Below, piece by piece: positions 46,877 through 56,839 of a stretch of 64,000 nucleotides of DNA (positions within the stretch are counted from its first letter, which is position 1; every line of letters begins with the position of its first letter). The notes below the pieces were generated by a model. That model was given only the letters and a program-made list of their open reading frames with translations, did not search any database and had not been told where the DNA came from. The position numbers were made by a program, and so were the translations under genes. Source of the DNA: Taxillus chinensis (lineage: Eukaryota; Streptophyta; Magnoliopsida; Santalales; Loranthaceae); NCBI GenBank assembly GCA_023512835.1, contig CM042092.1, positions 51,280,400 to 51,344,399 of the forward strand. The letters run 5' to 3'.

Positions 46877-47919
46877 ATTTTGTGACGGGTCTTCCACCCC
46901 CCACAGGGAGGAAAGATATGATTTGGGTGATTGTGGATCGACTCACAAAGTCGGCCCATTTCCTAGTTGTTCGCAAGCGGGACTCTATTGGAACCTTGAG
47001 TCATCTCTACATGAATGAGATTGTGAGACTGCATGGAGTACCATCATCAGTTGTCTCTGATCGGGATTCGAGGTTCACTTCCCGTTTTTGGGCAAGTTTG
47101 CAGGAGGCTATGGGGACCAAACTTTACTTGGGTACAGCCTTTCAACCTAAGACTGACGGCCAGATAGAGAGGACGAATCAGACTTTGGAGGACATGTTAC
47201 GGGCCTGTGTGTTAGATTTTAGGGGTTCGTGGGCAACTCACCTTCCTTTGGTGGAGTTTGCCTACAACAACAGTTATCAGGCATCCATTGGGATGGCTCC
47301 TTTTGAGGCGTTGTATGGGCGGCCGTGCCGATCACCTTTATGTTGGACTGAGGTCGGAGAGGCAGCTCTCTTGGGACCATAGATGGTTCACGAGGCTACT
47401 GAGAAGGTTCGGTTAATCCGTCAGCGCTTGTTATCAGCTCAGAGTCGGCAGAAATCTTATGCGGATCAGCGACGGCGACCTTTGGAGTTTTTTGTGGGCG
47501 ATCATGTGTTTCTTTGTGTCTCTCCACGACGTGCACATCGACGGTTTGGGCGAGGTTCCAAGCTATCTCCCCGGTTTATTGGTCCTTTTGAGGTTCTAGC
47601 TCGTGTGGGGCCTGTCGCTTACCAGTTAGCATTGCCACCACGATTGAGTCGGGTGCACAATGTGTTCCACGTGTCCTAGTTGCGGAAGTATCATCCTGAC
47701 CCCACTCATGTGATTGATTGGGGGACATTAAACATTGAGGATGACTTGTCCATTGTTGAGGCCCCTATTCGTATCCTTGATCGACGGGAGACGCTTTTGC
47801 GTGGTCGTGCTGTTCCTTTGGTTCGCGTGCTGTGGCAACACCGTGGCATTGAGGAGGAGACATGGGAACGTGAGTCCTTGATGCGTGAGCAACACCCAGA
47901 GTTATTCGCGGACGAATAA
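46852..47919 (+). pseudogene. Element B integrase core with C-terminal chromodomain-like module
   Basis: In the core, FVTGLPPPTGRKD follows a lost first Asp position (NFVTGLP). The second Asp is in SDRDSRFTSRFW and the Glu in GQIERTNQTLEDML. After YQASIGMAPFEALYGRPC there is a TAG at 47380-47382, then SYADQRRRPLEFFVGDHVFL and FHVS, a TAG at 47677-47679, and LRKYHPDPTHV. The last 60 residues (PIRILDRRETLLRGRAVPLVRVLW, then EEETWERESLMREQHPELF) fit the chromodomain-like end of Tekay/Del chromoviruses, thought to steer insertion to heterochromatin. All pieces from 47383 are in one frame apart from the two TAGs. Confidence 0.9.
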
Positions 47920-48240
47920 TCCTAAGGGTGGGAGGTGGCATTTGGCCAAGGGATAATGTTGTGCTTTGTATGTTGTTTTGTTCGACCTGGTGTATTTATT
48001 TTTGTATTATCCTTTGGACATGTATTGTATCGTTGTATTTGTATTGAGGCATGTTTTGTGATGAGTTTCCATGGATTGTGATGCTTGTGGTATTGCTTAT
48101 GGTGGTGTCTTGTTATGTGCTGTTCTGTGTTATGTGAGGCGTATGACCCCTTTTGGGTGTTGTGGCATGTTGTATTGCAATTGGGTAGCATATGTGTGTT
48201 AATCCTTGCATGTTCGTTCTTTTCGAGGATGAAAAGTCTT
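47920..48240 (+). other. 3' non-coding region of element B
   Basis: T/G-rich non-coding sequence between the pol stop and the polypurine tract. No feature seen besides runs of TGTGTTATG type. Confidence 0.6.
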
Positions 48241-48253
48241 AAGGGGGAGAAGA
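48241..48253 (+). promoter_or_regulatory. Polypurine tract of element B
   Basis: AAGGGGGAGAAGA directly before TGTAATGACC of the 3' LTR. Confidence 0.88.
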
Positions 48254-49644
48254 TGTAATGACCCGTACTATTGGGATGTGGAGTTAGTCACAGTTATGCC
48301 CTTTGGGTGGCAATTATTGGGTTTTAGGGAGTTTTTCCCCCACTCTCTTTGGATAGAACACCTTGTATGATGTTGATCAAGCAATAGGCAAGATTTGGGC
48401 TGCCTAGGGAGGCATACATGGGGTGCACGTCATATGAGGCATATGACATGCAAGGGTATTAATGCTTGCCTGTCTTCTTCATGATTCAAGGAAGCTTGGG
48501 GTGGATTTTCAGAGCATTTGGAGCTCCACGTCATATGGGGATATGACGTGCATTGTTACGTGCAGGCATATTTTTGCACCGTCACCTTGGTTTTGTGATT
48601 CTAAACATCTTTTCCCAAAGGGGTATGTTGGAATTGTGGATATTTTGGTGTGTATGGATGTGGGAAGGTCATAGCTTGTTCCATCAAAACTACGTCGTTT
48701 TGATGCTGGGATTCACTTAATCAAAACTACGTCGTTTTGATGTTGTGTTGTCTATATAAGGAGGAGAAGCCCTCTGTTTTAGGTTTTAGGGTTTGTTGTT
48801 CCACCAGCCGTCGCAGAGAGAGTGAGAGAGGGAAGGAGAGCTTCTGGTGGCTGCCGGAGCGTCTTGCGTGGGTGGTCGGAGTTGCGTGGAAGTGGGAGCA
48901 GGAGGACATACAAGGTAGGGGTTCTGTTCTTCCTAAATCCTCCCCTGTTCTAGGGTTCTAGGGTTCTAGGGTAGATTATGGATTATACCTGTTTATATAT
49001 ATATGTAATCCATATAGGTGTGATCTCCTATATGGATGTTGGCCTTCGATGGCGGTTTTTGATGTATTCTGGTGTTGGATGGTGAGAGCATATTAAGTGT
49101 TCAATAAAATGCCTGTGTGAATATGTCTGTGTGAATATGCCTAGTATGTGTTTGATTTTATGCCTGTGAAAGTGTGTATGCTACGTGTTTGGTTTAATGC
49201 CTGTGTGACCTTGTATGCTGTATTTGTGGAACCCGGTGGCTGTGGAAGCCCGGGACTGGAACTGTTAGCCCATGTGGCTAAGCCTGAGTGGCCGTGGAAA
49301 TGTTAGCCCGTGTGGCTAAGCCTGAGTGGCCGTGGATATGTTAGCCCGTGTGGCTAAGCCTGAGTGGCTGTGGATATGTTAGCCTATATGGCTAAGCCTG
49401 TATGGCTGTGGATATGTGTGTGCCGTGTGAATGTGGAATACAACCTGTTTATATCTTATTGTCACTACACTGCACCTGTACACACCCTCACGTAGACGCT
49501 AGGAGCGTGGGATAGGTTGGGGAGACATGATCCCTACTGAGCTGTGGTTGCTCACCCCTCCCTCTATGTTGTGTTTTCTTTCAGGAACATACAGGTGTTA
49601 GGTGGGACCCCAAGGTGGAAGACCTTATTTACCATACCGTCTTT
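48254..49644 (+). repeat. Element B 3' LTR, interrupted (first 1391 bp)
   Basis: Nearly identical to 39086-40489. It contains the palindrome pair (48683-48704, 48720-48741), the TATA box (48753-48760) and the GTTAGCCCGTGTGGCTAAGC repeats (49262-49420). It is cut at CCGTCTTT by the Sirevirus-like element. Confidence 0.93.
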
Positions 49645-49944
49645 TGTTGGATCAAGCCCAGAATTTGGATCATGCTGATAAAGCCCTATGTAATTTGATC
49701 TGAGATCTTTTGTGTTTCTTTGATCATTGCAGAAGATATGTTATTAATCCGGAGATACACTCGTGAGAGCAAAGCTAAGGACAGGATACATAATCCTGAT
49801 CCGGACAAGAGTGAGTGTAGTTAAACACTTGGTAAATAACCAAGTCACCAATACATACGGAATAAGGAACATTCGTGCGGACTAAGAACTTAAAATCTAC
49901 GGATTACGGAATTTGCTCTTAATATCTCAAACGGACTAAGTCAA

Positions 49945-50450
49945 ACTGATGCGGAGTAAGAATCTTGGTCTACAAGGTCGCACGAAGTAAAAGAGTAGAC
50001 ACGGAGCTAAAAAGTTAAGTCTTCCACTCAAGCAAACTAAAGTAAAGAAGACACGGAGTAAGGCATCTGAGTCATTCATACATACGGAGTAAGGAAGTAC
50101 TGATGCGGAATAAGGACCCGAGTATTTATTCGCACGGAGTAAGGAAACCAGATGCGGAGTAAGGAATCCGGACCACTCACTCATGCGGAGTAAGGATGTG
50201 CTAGTACGGAGTAAGCCATCCGATCCTTTAGACTCGCACGGAGTAAGGAACTTACATACGGAGTAAGGAACTTACATGCGGAGTAAGGAAGCACTGATAC
50301 GGAATAAGCACTCCGACCTTCTCATTCACATTGAGTAAGGAAGCGCTGACACGGACTAAGGATTCCAGTACCAAATAGATACGGAGTAAGCAACCACTGA
50401 CACAGAGTAAGGTTTCGAGCTTCATTAGTAACGGAGTAAGGAAAATTACA
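49945..50450. repeat. CGGAGTAAGGA motif array in the LTR
   Basis: About 18-20 copies of ATGCGGAGTAAGGAA or variants (ACACGGAGTAAGG, GCACGGAGTAAGG, TACGGAATAAGC), separated by 8-25 variable bases, all upstream of the TATA box. Sirevirus LTRs are known to carry arrays of short repeated motifs in this place; this motif is different from the ones I recall. Confidence 0.85.
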
Positions 50451-50743
50451 CCGGAACAAGAAGATGTTACTTCAACTTACCGCATTTAAAGTTATCAGCT
50501 CGTGGTGTCCCAATGTAAGACAAACTCGTTGAGAACCTAAAGAATCTTACACGTGGATCACCCGAATATGTGGACACAACTTTAATTATACTTGGGAACT
50601 CACAAAGACACTTATACTCTTCAAACCCAAGATCTTGAGCTCCACAAACCACAGTAGTCAAGGCAGAGAGACTACCGAGGAATAGTTAGTGCTGAACGCA
50701 TTCCGGAACTACAAGTTCCAAGGTTGTCTCTTAGGAATGTTTG

Positions 50744-50750
50744 TATAAAT
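50744..50750 (+). promoter_or_regulatory. TATA box of Sirevirus-like LTR
   Basis: TATAAAT after the motif array, about 310 bases before the LTR end. Confidence 0.6.
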
Positions 50751-51061
50751 ATTCATACTTGTACATTTAAAAGTGTGTGCGAGCGAGCCTGAATCAATCC
50801 TGTGTATGCACAAGAGTTCAAAGACATAATATAGGCTAGTGTGTGAATCCTTTTTGTAAATAGAGTGTAAGAGAGTTTTGCTTCTATTTTGTTGTATTTA
50901 TCTTTTGATAATAAAACAAAATACTTCCACTATCTGGTTATCTTCCGCAGTGATTCTATCACTTAACTAGATAAGTGTTTGTGTCATAAGAGAATAGAAA
51001 GAGTTTCGATAAGAGCCTATTCACCCCCCTCCCCCCTTTTAGGCTCCAAGGGACCATCAAG

Positions 51062-51073
51062 TGGTATCAGAGT
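51062..51073 (+). promoter_or_regulatory. Primer-binding site of the Sirevirus-like element
   Basis: TGGTATCAGAGT two bases after the LTR end; it complements initiator tRNA-Met except for the last base. Confidence 0.87.
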
Positions 51074-51119
51074 AGTTCTATTTGTTCTAAGTAGAGATCC
51101 CACTCTTTCACTCTCAGCA

Positions 51120-53420
51120 ATGGCCGAAGAAAGCAGTATGCTATTCAACACTCGCCTTAACTCCGGAGGTACACAAGAGCCCATCCCGAATCGAAGCAGC
51201 AGTGAAAACGTCGACCCACCTCAACCTGCTGCTGCCTCCATTGCTCAACCACGGAGTTCTGGTTTTACTCTGACAAAACCGCCCAAATTCACACCTGAGC
51301 TTTTCTCCCAGTGGAAAGCTCGCATGAAGATGTTTATGGTATGCCATGATCATCTCATGTGGCCCTGTCTTAATCAGGAGATTCCAATTCCGATGACTAT
51401 CGGAGAACACGGAGTTAGAAGGGCAAAGACGGATGCCGAACTTACCAACGATGAAAGAGCCTGGCAGTGCGCTAGCGAAAAGGCTCTGGATTATGTTACA
51501 TCGTCTTTGGATTCCGAGGCTTTCACGGACGTCTAGGGCTGCACATCAGCAAAAGCTATCTGGGATAAACTGACAATCCTCTATGAGGGAAGTCAGTCCC
51601 AGATGCAAAACGTGATATGTGCTCTCAGACAGAACTTTGAGAGTTTCAATCACAAACCTAGCGAATCCCTTGAGAGTATCTATCGGAGATTCGGCAAGCT
51701 CATTCTAGAGCTAAAAACTGTCAATGAACACTACACTCAATCTCAAATCAATGACAAGTTCTTTCGATCCTTGCCGGATCGCTACTACTCCAAGCAGCTC
51801 CAGATGCAAGCTGACAAAAACTGGCCGTTTACTGCCCTTGAAGAAATATACGGAGAGCTTCGAACTCATGAGGTCAGATTCAGATACACTAACAGTGATG
51901 AGAAAATAGCTCGGAAAGAAAAACGGGTAACTCTCAAAGCTACGGAATGCTCCAGTAATCATCAAGAGGATGATACGGATGAGTCAGATAATTCTGACTC
52001 AGACGTAGAAGAGGAAATAGCTCTTCTTGTTAAATCCTTTGAACGATTCCTTCGGAAAAGTAGAAAAGGATTCAGAAGAGGCTCCTCATCATCCAGAAGG
52101 AAGGAACGATCGGAGTCGAGCTCCCAAGAATGCTTTAATTGTGGGAAACCCGGTCACTGGGCCAAGGAATGCAGATCCAAATCTAAGACGGCAGAGAAAA
52201 GTGACAAGGTTACTCCTCGACGTACCACCTCAGACAACAGCAAGAACAAGAGGAAGGCGCTCGTGACAAAGTACTTCAGTGGCTTGGAAGAAGAGGAGGA
52301 ATCCTCGGATGATGAGCCAACTTCTAAGCCGAACGTCTGCCTCATGGCAAATACTGAGGTACCTTCTATCTCTGAACTCATGAGTAAAATAGAATCTCTT
52401 ATTACTAAACGTGATCATGAAAAGAATGAGAGACTAATAATTACTCAAATGTACAAAGATATGGAAAGTCAGAATAAACGTCTTGAATTTACTATTACTA
52501 GACTTGAAAAAGATATAGCTGACTTCAGAGGAAAAGAAGCTTGGTATCACGATCTAAGGGCTGAAAATCATCTTCTAAATACCAATCTCTCAGGCCTTAA
52601 AGTTATTGTAAAAAGACTCAAGAATGAACTTGAACAAGAAAAGGAAATAAACCGTAAGTGGCTTAAATCAGGAGAAATAGCCTATTCATTTAGGACTGAT
52701 CCAGATAATATTCGAGTCAAACCTGGCCTAGGCTCAGAATCATCAACCTCCAATGCTCAAGCTACTGAGTGTCCTCCGGATTTCACTCCAAAACTAACCA
52801 ACTTATATCTTGTAAGTACGTCTAAACCGTTGGATGGTTTCATTTCAGGTGGCACCATAGTTTATGACTGTGGAGTCGAGGCTGTTACTGCACTTCCCGA
52901 AGTAGTAGCACCCGTAACTAATGATGAAGGGAAGGCTACTGTAGTTAAAGCCAAAACTGTAGCACCCAAAAAGAAAGGAAAGGCTAAGGATAACGTATCT
53001 AGGGCCAAGAGTGTGTCACCCAAACACAATGGATTAGGCCACAAGGAACAGAGTAGAAAGTCTGTAAAATCTAAGAGACCTGTATCCCTTGTTTGTACTC
53101 CGCATTATAGTGTCTGTTCCATCTGTAGGGAAATAGGTCATTATCACTATGAATGTTGGAGTTTATCTGATAACTGGCTTTGTAATCAAATTCGTAGCAA
53201 TAAAGATCAGTTCAATAAAAAGGGTTCTTCGAGCAAAACAAAATCTAAACCTCAAAGGAGTATCTCTCCCAAGATAACCCAAATAAAAGAAGCAGCTGAA
53301 ACTAACAAATTAAAGTCAACTTGGAGAGCTAAAAGTCCTAGCAAAGTCAAATTCGGAACTATTGACATTACTGCTGTTCTTTCTAACCGCCCGAAACAAG
53401 TTTGGGCACCAAAAGTGTAA
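51120..53420 (+). pseudogene. Sirevirus-like gag with one in-frame TAG
   Basis: The start is the ATG at 51120 (MAEESSMLFNTRL); the frame is open further up only through LTR and leader. The capsid domain (UBN2-type) includes PPKFTPELFSQWKARMKMFM, AIWDKLTILYEG and LESIYRRFGKLILELKTV. A TAG at 51534-51536 interrupts it; the frame continues unchanged. The first knuckle is CFNCGKPGHWAKEC (about 52130-52172). Next come an acidic and basic linker, a likely coiled coil (about 52375-52660), and a second, unusual C-terminal knuckle CSICREIGHYHYEC (about 53116-53160). Total length about 766 codons, long as in Sireviruses. The TAA at 53418-53420 separates it from pol in the same frame. Gag forms particles and binds RNA. 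Confidence 0.88.
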
Positions 53421-54499
53421 ACTGCTATTTTTCAGGAGCATCTCTGGAATGTACTGCCAGATCATTTGAAGTTAAAGATCAATCAAAGCAAGTGGATCCT
53501 CGATAGTGGATGCTCCAGACATATGACGGGTGATCAGACTCTGCTTGTAGAAGTTAATGAAAAACGAGGTCCATCCGTTTCATATGGCGACAACAGCAAA
53601 GGAAAGACTGTCGGGTATGGCACTTTAACCAACGGCTGTGTATCAATCACTAGAGTTGCACTAGTCGAAGGTTTGAAGCATAATTTGCTAAGTGTCAGTA
53701 ATTTATATGACAAAGGATTTACTGTTTCCTTTATGTCCAACACCTGTACAGTAAGGGAAAACTTATCCGGAGATGTTAAGTTATCCGGATCAAGAGATGG
53801 GGACATCTACTCAGTGGTCTTAAGAAATAATTTTTCTGACCCTATATACTTCCTCACTAAAGCTTTAGATGGAGATAGTTGGTTATGGCACAAGCGATGT
53901 GCACATTTAAACTTTAAGACACTATCTAAGTTAGCATCACTTGATCTTGTCACTGGTCTACCTAAACTCAAATACTCCAGAGACACTCTGTCGAGAATGC
54001 CAACTTGGCAAACAGACCAAACATAGCTTTAAGAGCAAATCAGTTAACTCAATATTTGCTCCTCTGCAACTTCTTCATATGGACCTCTGTGGTCCTATTT
54101 CTGTTCCTTCGCTGGCTGGTGCGAGATATACCCTTGTGGTTATCGATGATTTCATCCAATACACATGGGTAATGTTCCTGAAATCAAAGGATCAAACTTT
54201 TGAACATCTTGTAGATCTTTTCAACTGGATAAGCAACTCACAAGGACTGAGCATAAAGTGCATCAGGAGTGATCATGGTACAGAATTTGATTTTTCAGAA
54301 ATGAGATCATATTGTTCTGAACAGGGCATTCAGCACGACTTCTCTACGCCCAGAACTCCACAACAAAATGGGGTAGCTGAGCGCAAGAATCGTACTTTAG
54401 TCGAGGCTAGCAGATCTATGTTAGCAGGGGCAACGCTTCCTCTCAGTTTATGGGCTGAAGCTGTGTCCACTGCCTGCTATGTTCAGAATAGAACTCTAA
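53421..54499 (+). pseudogene. Sirevirus-like pol part 1: protease and integrase start
   Basis: The protease segment is SKWILDSGCSRHMTGD with the catalytic Asp in DSG, then LKHNLLSVSNLYDKGFTVSF. The integrase zinc-binding region has WHKRCAHLNFKTLSKL and CRECQLGKQTKHSFKSK. A one-base shift near 53985-53995 separates the two histidines from the two cysteines. The integrase core begins [24 protein letters not shown] and includes the second Asp (SDHGTEF) and the Glu (GVAERKNRTLVEA). At 54500 it is cut by an LTR. The stretch 54015-54499 is repeated at 56355-56839. Confidence 0.87.
54015..54499. repeat. 485-bp direct repeat flanking the inserted LTR, copy 1
   Basis: GACCAAACATAGC to GAACTCTAA, equal in length to 56355-56839 and about 97% identical by eye (roughly 14 differences, mostly transitions). 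It lies immediately left of the LTR. Confidence 0.93.
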
Positions 54500-56354
54500 T
54501 GTTACGCCCCGAATTTCCAACCCGAGGAAACAGTTACGTGACTCCCCATTCACCCACACAGAGGGCAACGGGGTTGGATCACTGTATGCCACACAAGCAA
54601 AACTAACAATTACAATAAATCAAACAAGCTACATCTTTATTTAATATCAAACACCAAAGGTTCACAAACCAACCAGGTTCCTTACTACAATTCAATCCCT
54701 TAGTACATTTCCCCCCTTGGGGTTACATCAATTATAAAATCACATTTACTGAAGTGAACAATAAAACGAAGATGGTCTTCCACCTTGGTGTATCCACCTA
54801 ACGCCTGTAAGATCCTGGAAAACAAGCAAACACAGTAGGAGGGGTGAGCAACCACAGCTCAGTAGGGATCAAGTCTCCCCAACCCTTCCCATGTTCCTAG
54901 CGGCTACATGCATATGCACAGGTGTAGTGACGTGGCAGTATTAGAAAAAGAATAAAACATTCCACACAAGCGGGCGTAACCCCAGCCCCAGTCACACTGG
55001 CTAACAAACATCTCAAGCAAGTAATTTAACCGCCTCTTCAGGGCCTCGATTTAACCGCCTCTCAGGCAAAGTAGTTTAACCGCCTCTTCAGGCCACTGGT
55101 TTAACCGCCTCCCAGGCAAAGTAATTTAACCGCCTCTTCAGGCCAAATACCACAGTCATGCACACAACACACACTACGGTCACTTAAGTATAAAACCAAA
55201 CACTTGGTGTGCACCAATTCACAAGTGCACAAACCCAGCCATTCAGGCAATAGAACAAACACCCAGCATGCATACATACACCAAATCACAAGTCCAGCCA
55301 CACAGGCATATTACCAAACATGTAATAGGCATATACATACAGCTATATTCACACAGGCATTTCATCAAACATATAGCATGCAACAACAGAATCACACCAA
55401 AATGCCATTGAAGGCCAACATCCATATAGGAGATCACACCTATATGGATTACATATATATATATATATAAACAGATATAATCCATAATCTACCCTAGAAC
55501 CCTAGAACAGAGGAGGATTTAGGAAGAACAGGACCCCTGCCTCAAGTAAAATGCAACAACACCGCAATACTGTTCCCACACCGAACGCTGTCCGCCCACG
55601 AGACACCGATCACCCACGCAGGACGCCCGGCAGCAAACAGGAGCTCTCCTTCCCTCTCTCTCTCTCTCTGCGACGGCTGGTGGAGCAACAAACCCTAAAC
55701 CTAAAACAGAGGGGCTTCTCCTCCTTATATAGACAACACAACATCAAAACGACGTAGTTTTGATTAAGTGAATCCCAGCATCAAAACGATGTAGTTTTGA
55801 TCGAACAAGCTATGACCTTCCCACATCCATACACACCAAAATATTCACAATTCCAACATGGTCCTTTGGGAAAAGATGATTAGAATGACAAAACCAAGGT
55901 AACCATGCAAAAACATGCCTGCACGCCAATTTGAACGCCAATTCCCCAATTGGCGTGCAGCTCCAAATGCACTCAAACTTCACCCCAAGCCTCCTTGCAT
56001 CTTGTAGAGGTCTGAGAAGCAAAAATATGCTTGCACGTGAAATGGGTGAATTCACGTGTAGCTCCAAATGCTCTGAAATTTCTGTGGTAGATAGAGGACC
56101 TCATTCTAAGCATCTTTTGTTCTTGCACGCCAATTGTTTGAGGCCATCTACTATACCAAAAGTGAGCTCCAAAATCTGCCAAAATAGCTTAAAACCGCAT
56201 GTATATGCATAGCATCTTCCTAGGGCATAAATGTACGTTATCACTTGTCACATGCACCGCTCAAAAGTCCCCTCTTGGACTCATCTCTTACCTCAAACTT
56301 GTGCACCAACATCCAAGGTGTTTGTGGTTAACTTCTTACACACGAGTCATTACA
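54500..56354 (-). mobile_element. Tekay-type LTR inside Sirevirus-like integrase (1855 bp)
   Basis: The plus strand runs TGTTACGCCCCG to GAGTCATTACA. On the minus strand it starts TGTAATGACTCG and is related to the element B LTR: the ATATAGGTGTGATCTCC box near 55425-55445 reversed, the palindrome pair 55743-55764 and 55780-55801, and GTTTAACCGCCTC repeats at 55025-55140. There is no 5-base target duplication; instead both sides carry 485 bases of the same integrase sequence. Confidence 0.9.
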
Positions 56355-56839
56355 GACCAAACATAGCTTTAAGAACAAATCAGTTAACTCAATATCTGCT
56401 CCTCTGCAACTTCTTCATATGGACCTTTGTGGTCCTATTTCTGTTCCTTCGCTGGCTGGTGTGAGATATACCCTTGTGGTTATCGATGATTTCACCAGAT
56501 ACACATGGGTAATGTTCCTGAAATCAAAGGATCAAACTTTTGAGCATCTTGTAGATCTTTTCAACTGGATAAGCAACTCACAAGGACTGAGCATAAAGTG
56601 CATCAGGAGTGATCATGGTACAGAATTTGATTTTTCAGAAATGAGATCATGTTGTTCTGAACAGGGCATTCAGCACGACTTCTCTGCACCCAGAACTCCA
56701 CAACAAAATGGGGTAGCTGAGCGCAAGAATTGTACTTTAGTCGAGGCTGACAGATCTATGTTAGCAGGGGCAACGCTTCCTCTCAGTTTATGGGCTGAAG
56801 CTGTGTCCACTGCATGCTATGTTCAGAATAGAACTCTAA
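56355..56839. repeat. 485-bp direct repeat flanking the inserted LTR, copy 2
   Basis: Partner of 54015-54499. This copy is continuous with the rest of pol. Confidence 0.93.

Larger units (their letters stand above)
39086..49644 (+). mobile_element. Tekay/Del-type chromovirus element B (3' end beyond a later insertion)
   Basis: It starts TGTAATGACC at 39086. It has a 5' LTR, an initiator-Met-type primer site, gag, protease, RT, RNase H, integrase with a C-terminal chromodomain-like module, a polypurine tract and a 3' LTR beginning TGTAATGACC at 48254. The 3' LTR is cut at 49644 by the Sirevirus-like element; the last roughly 245 bases should lie past the window. It is inserted into element A in the opposite orientation (left target word TGCAG). 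Coding parts have several stops and frameshifts and a solo LTR insertion in RT. Confidence 0.92.
49645..51059 (+). repeat. Sirevirus-like 5' LTR (1415 bp)
   Basis: It starts TGTTGGATCAAGCCC and ends GGGACCATCA. It has a repeat array (about 49945-50450), a TATA box TATAAAT at 50744-50750 and a pyrimidine-rich end. The 3' copy begins at 63653 and matches with few differences over the 348 bases visible. Confidence 0.92.

Noticed and set aside
49945..50450. CRISPR-like array in the Sirevirus-like LTR
   Set aside because: Repeats are about 11-13 bases and irregularly spaced, in a plant LTR; spacers are not of uniform length.
50979..51119. Upstream extension of the Sirevirus-like gag
   Set aside because: It covers the LTR end and primer site; the natural start is the ATG at 51120.
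54012..54016. A 5-base target duplication for the LTR at 54500-56354
   Set aside because: No matching 5-mer at its two ends; the 485-base flanking duplication explains the junctions instead.
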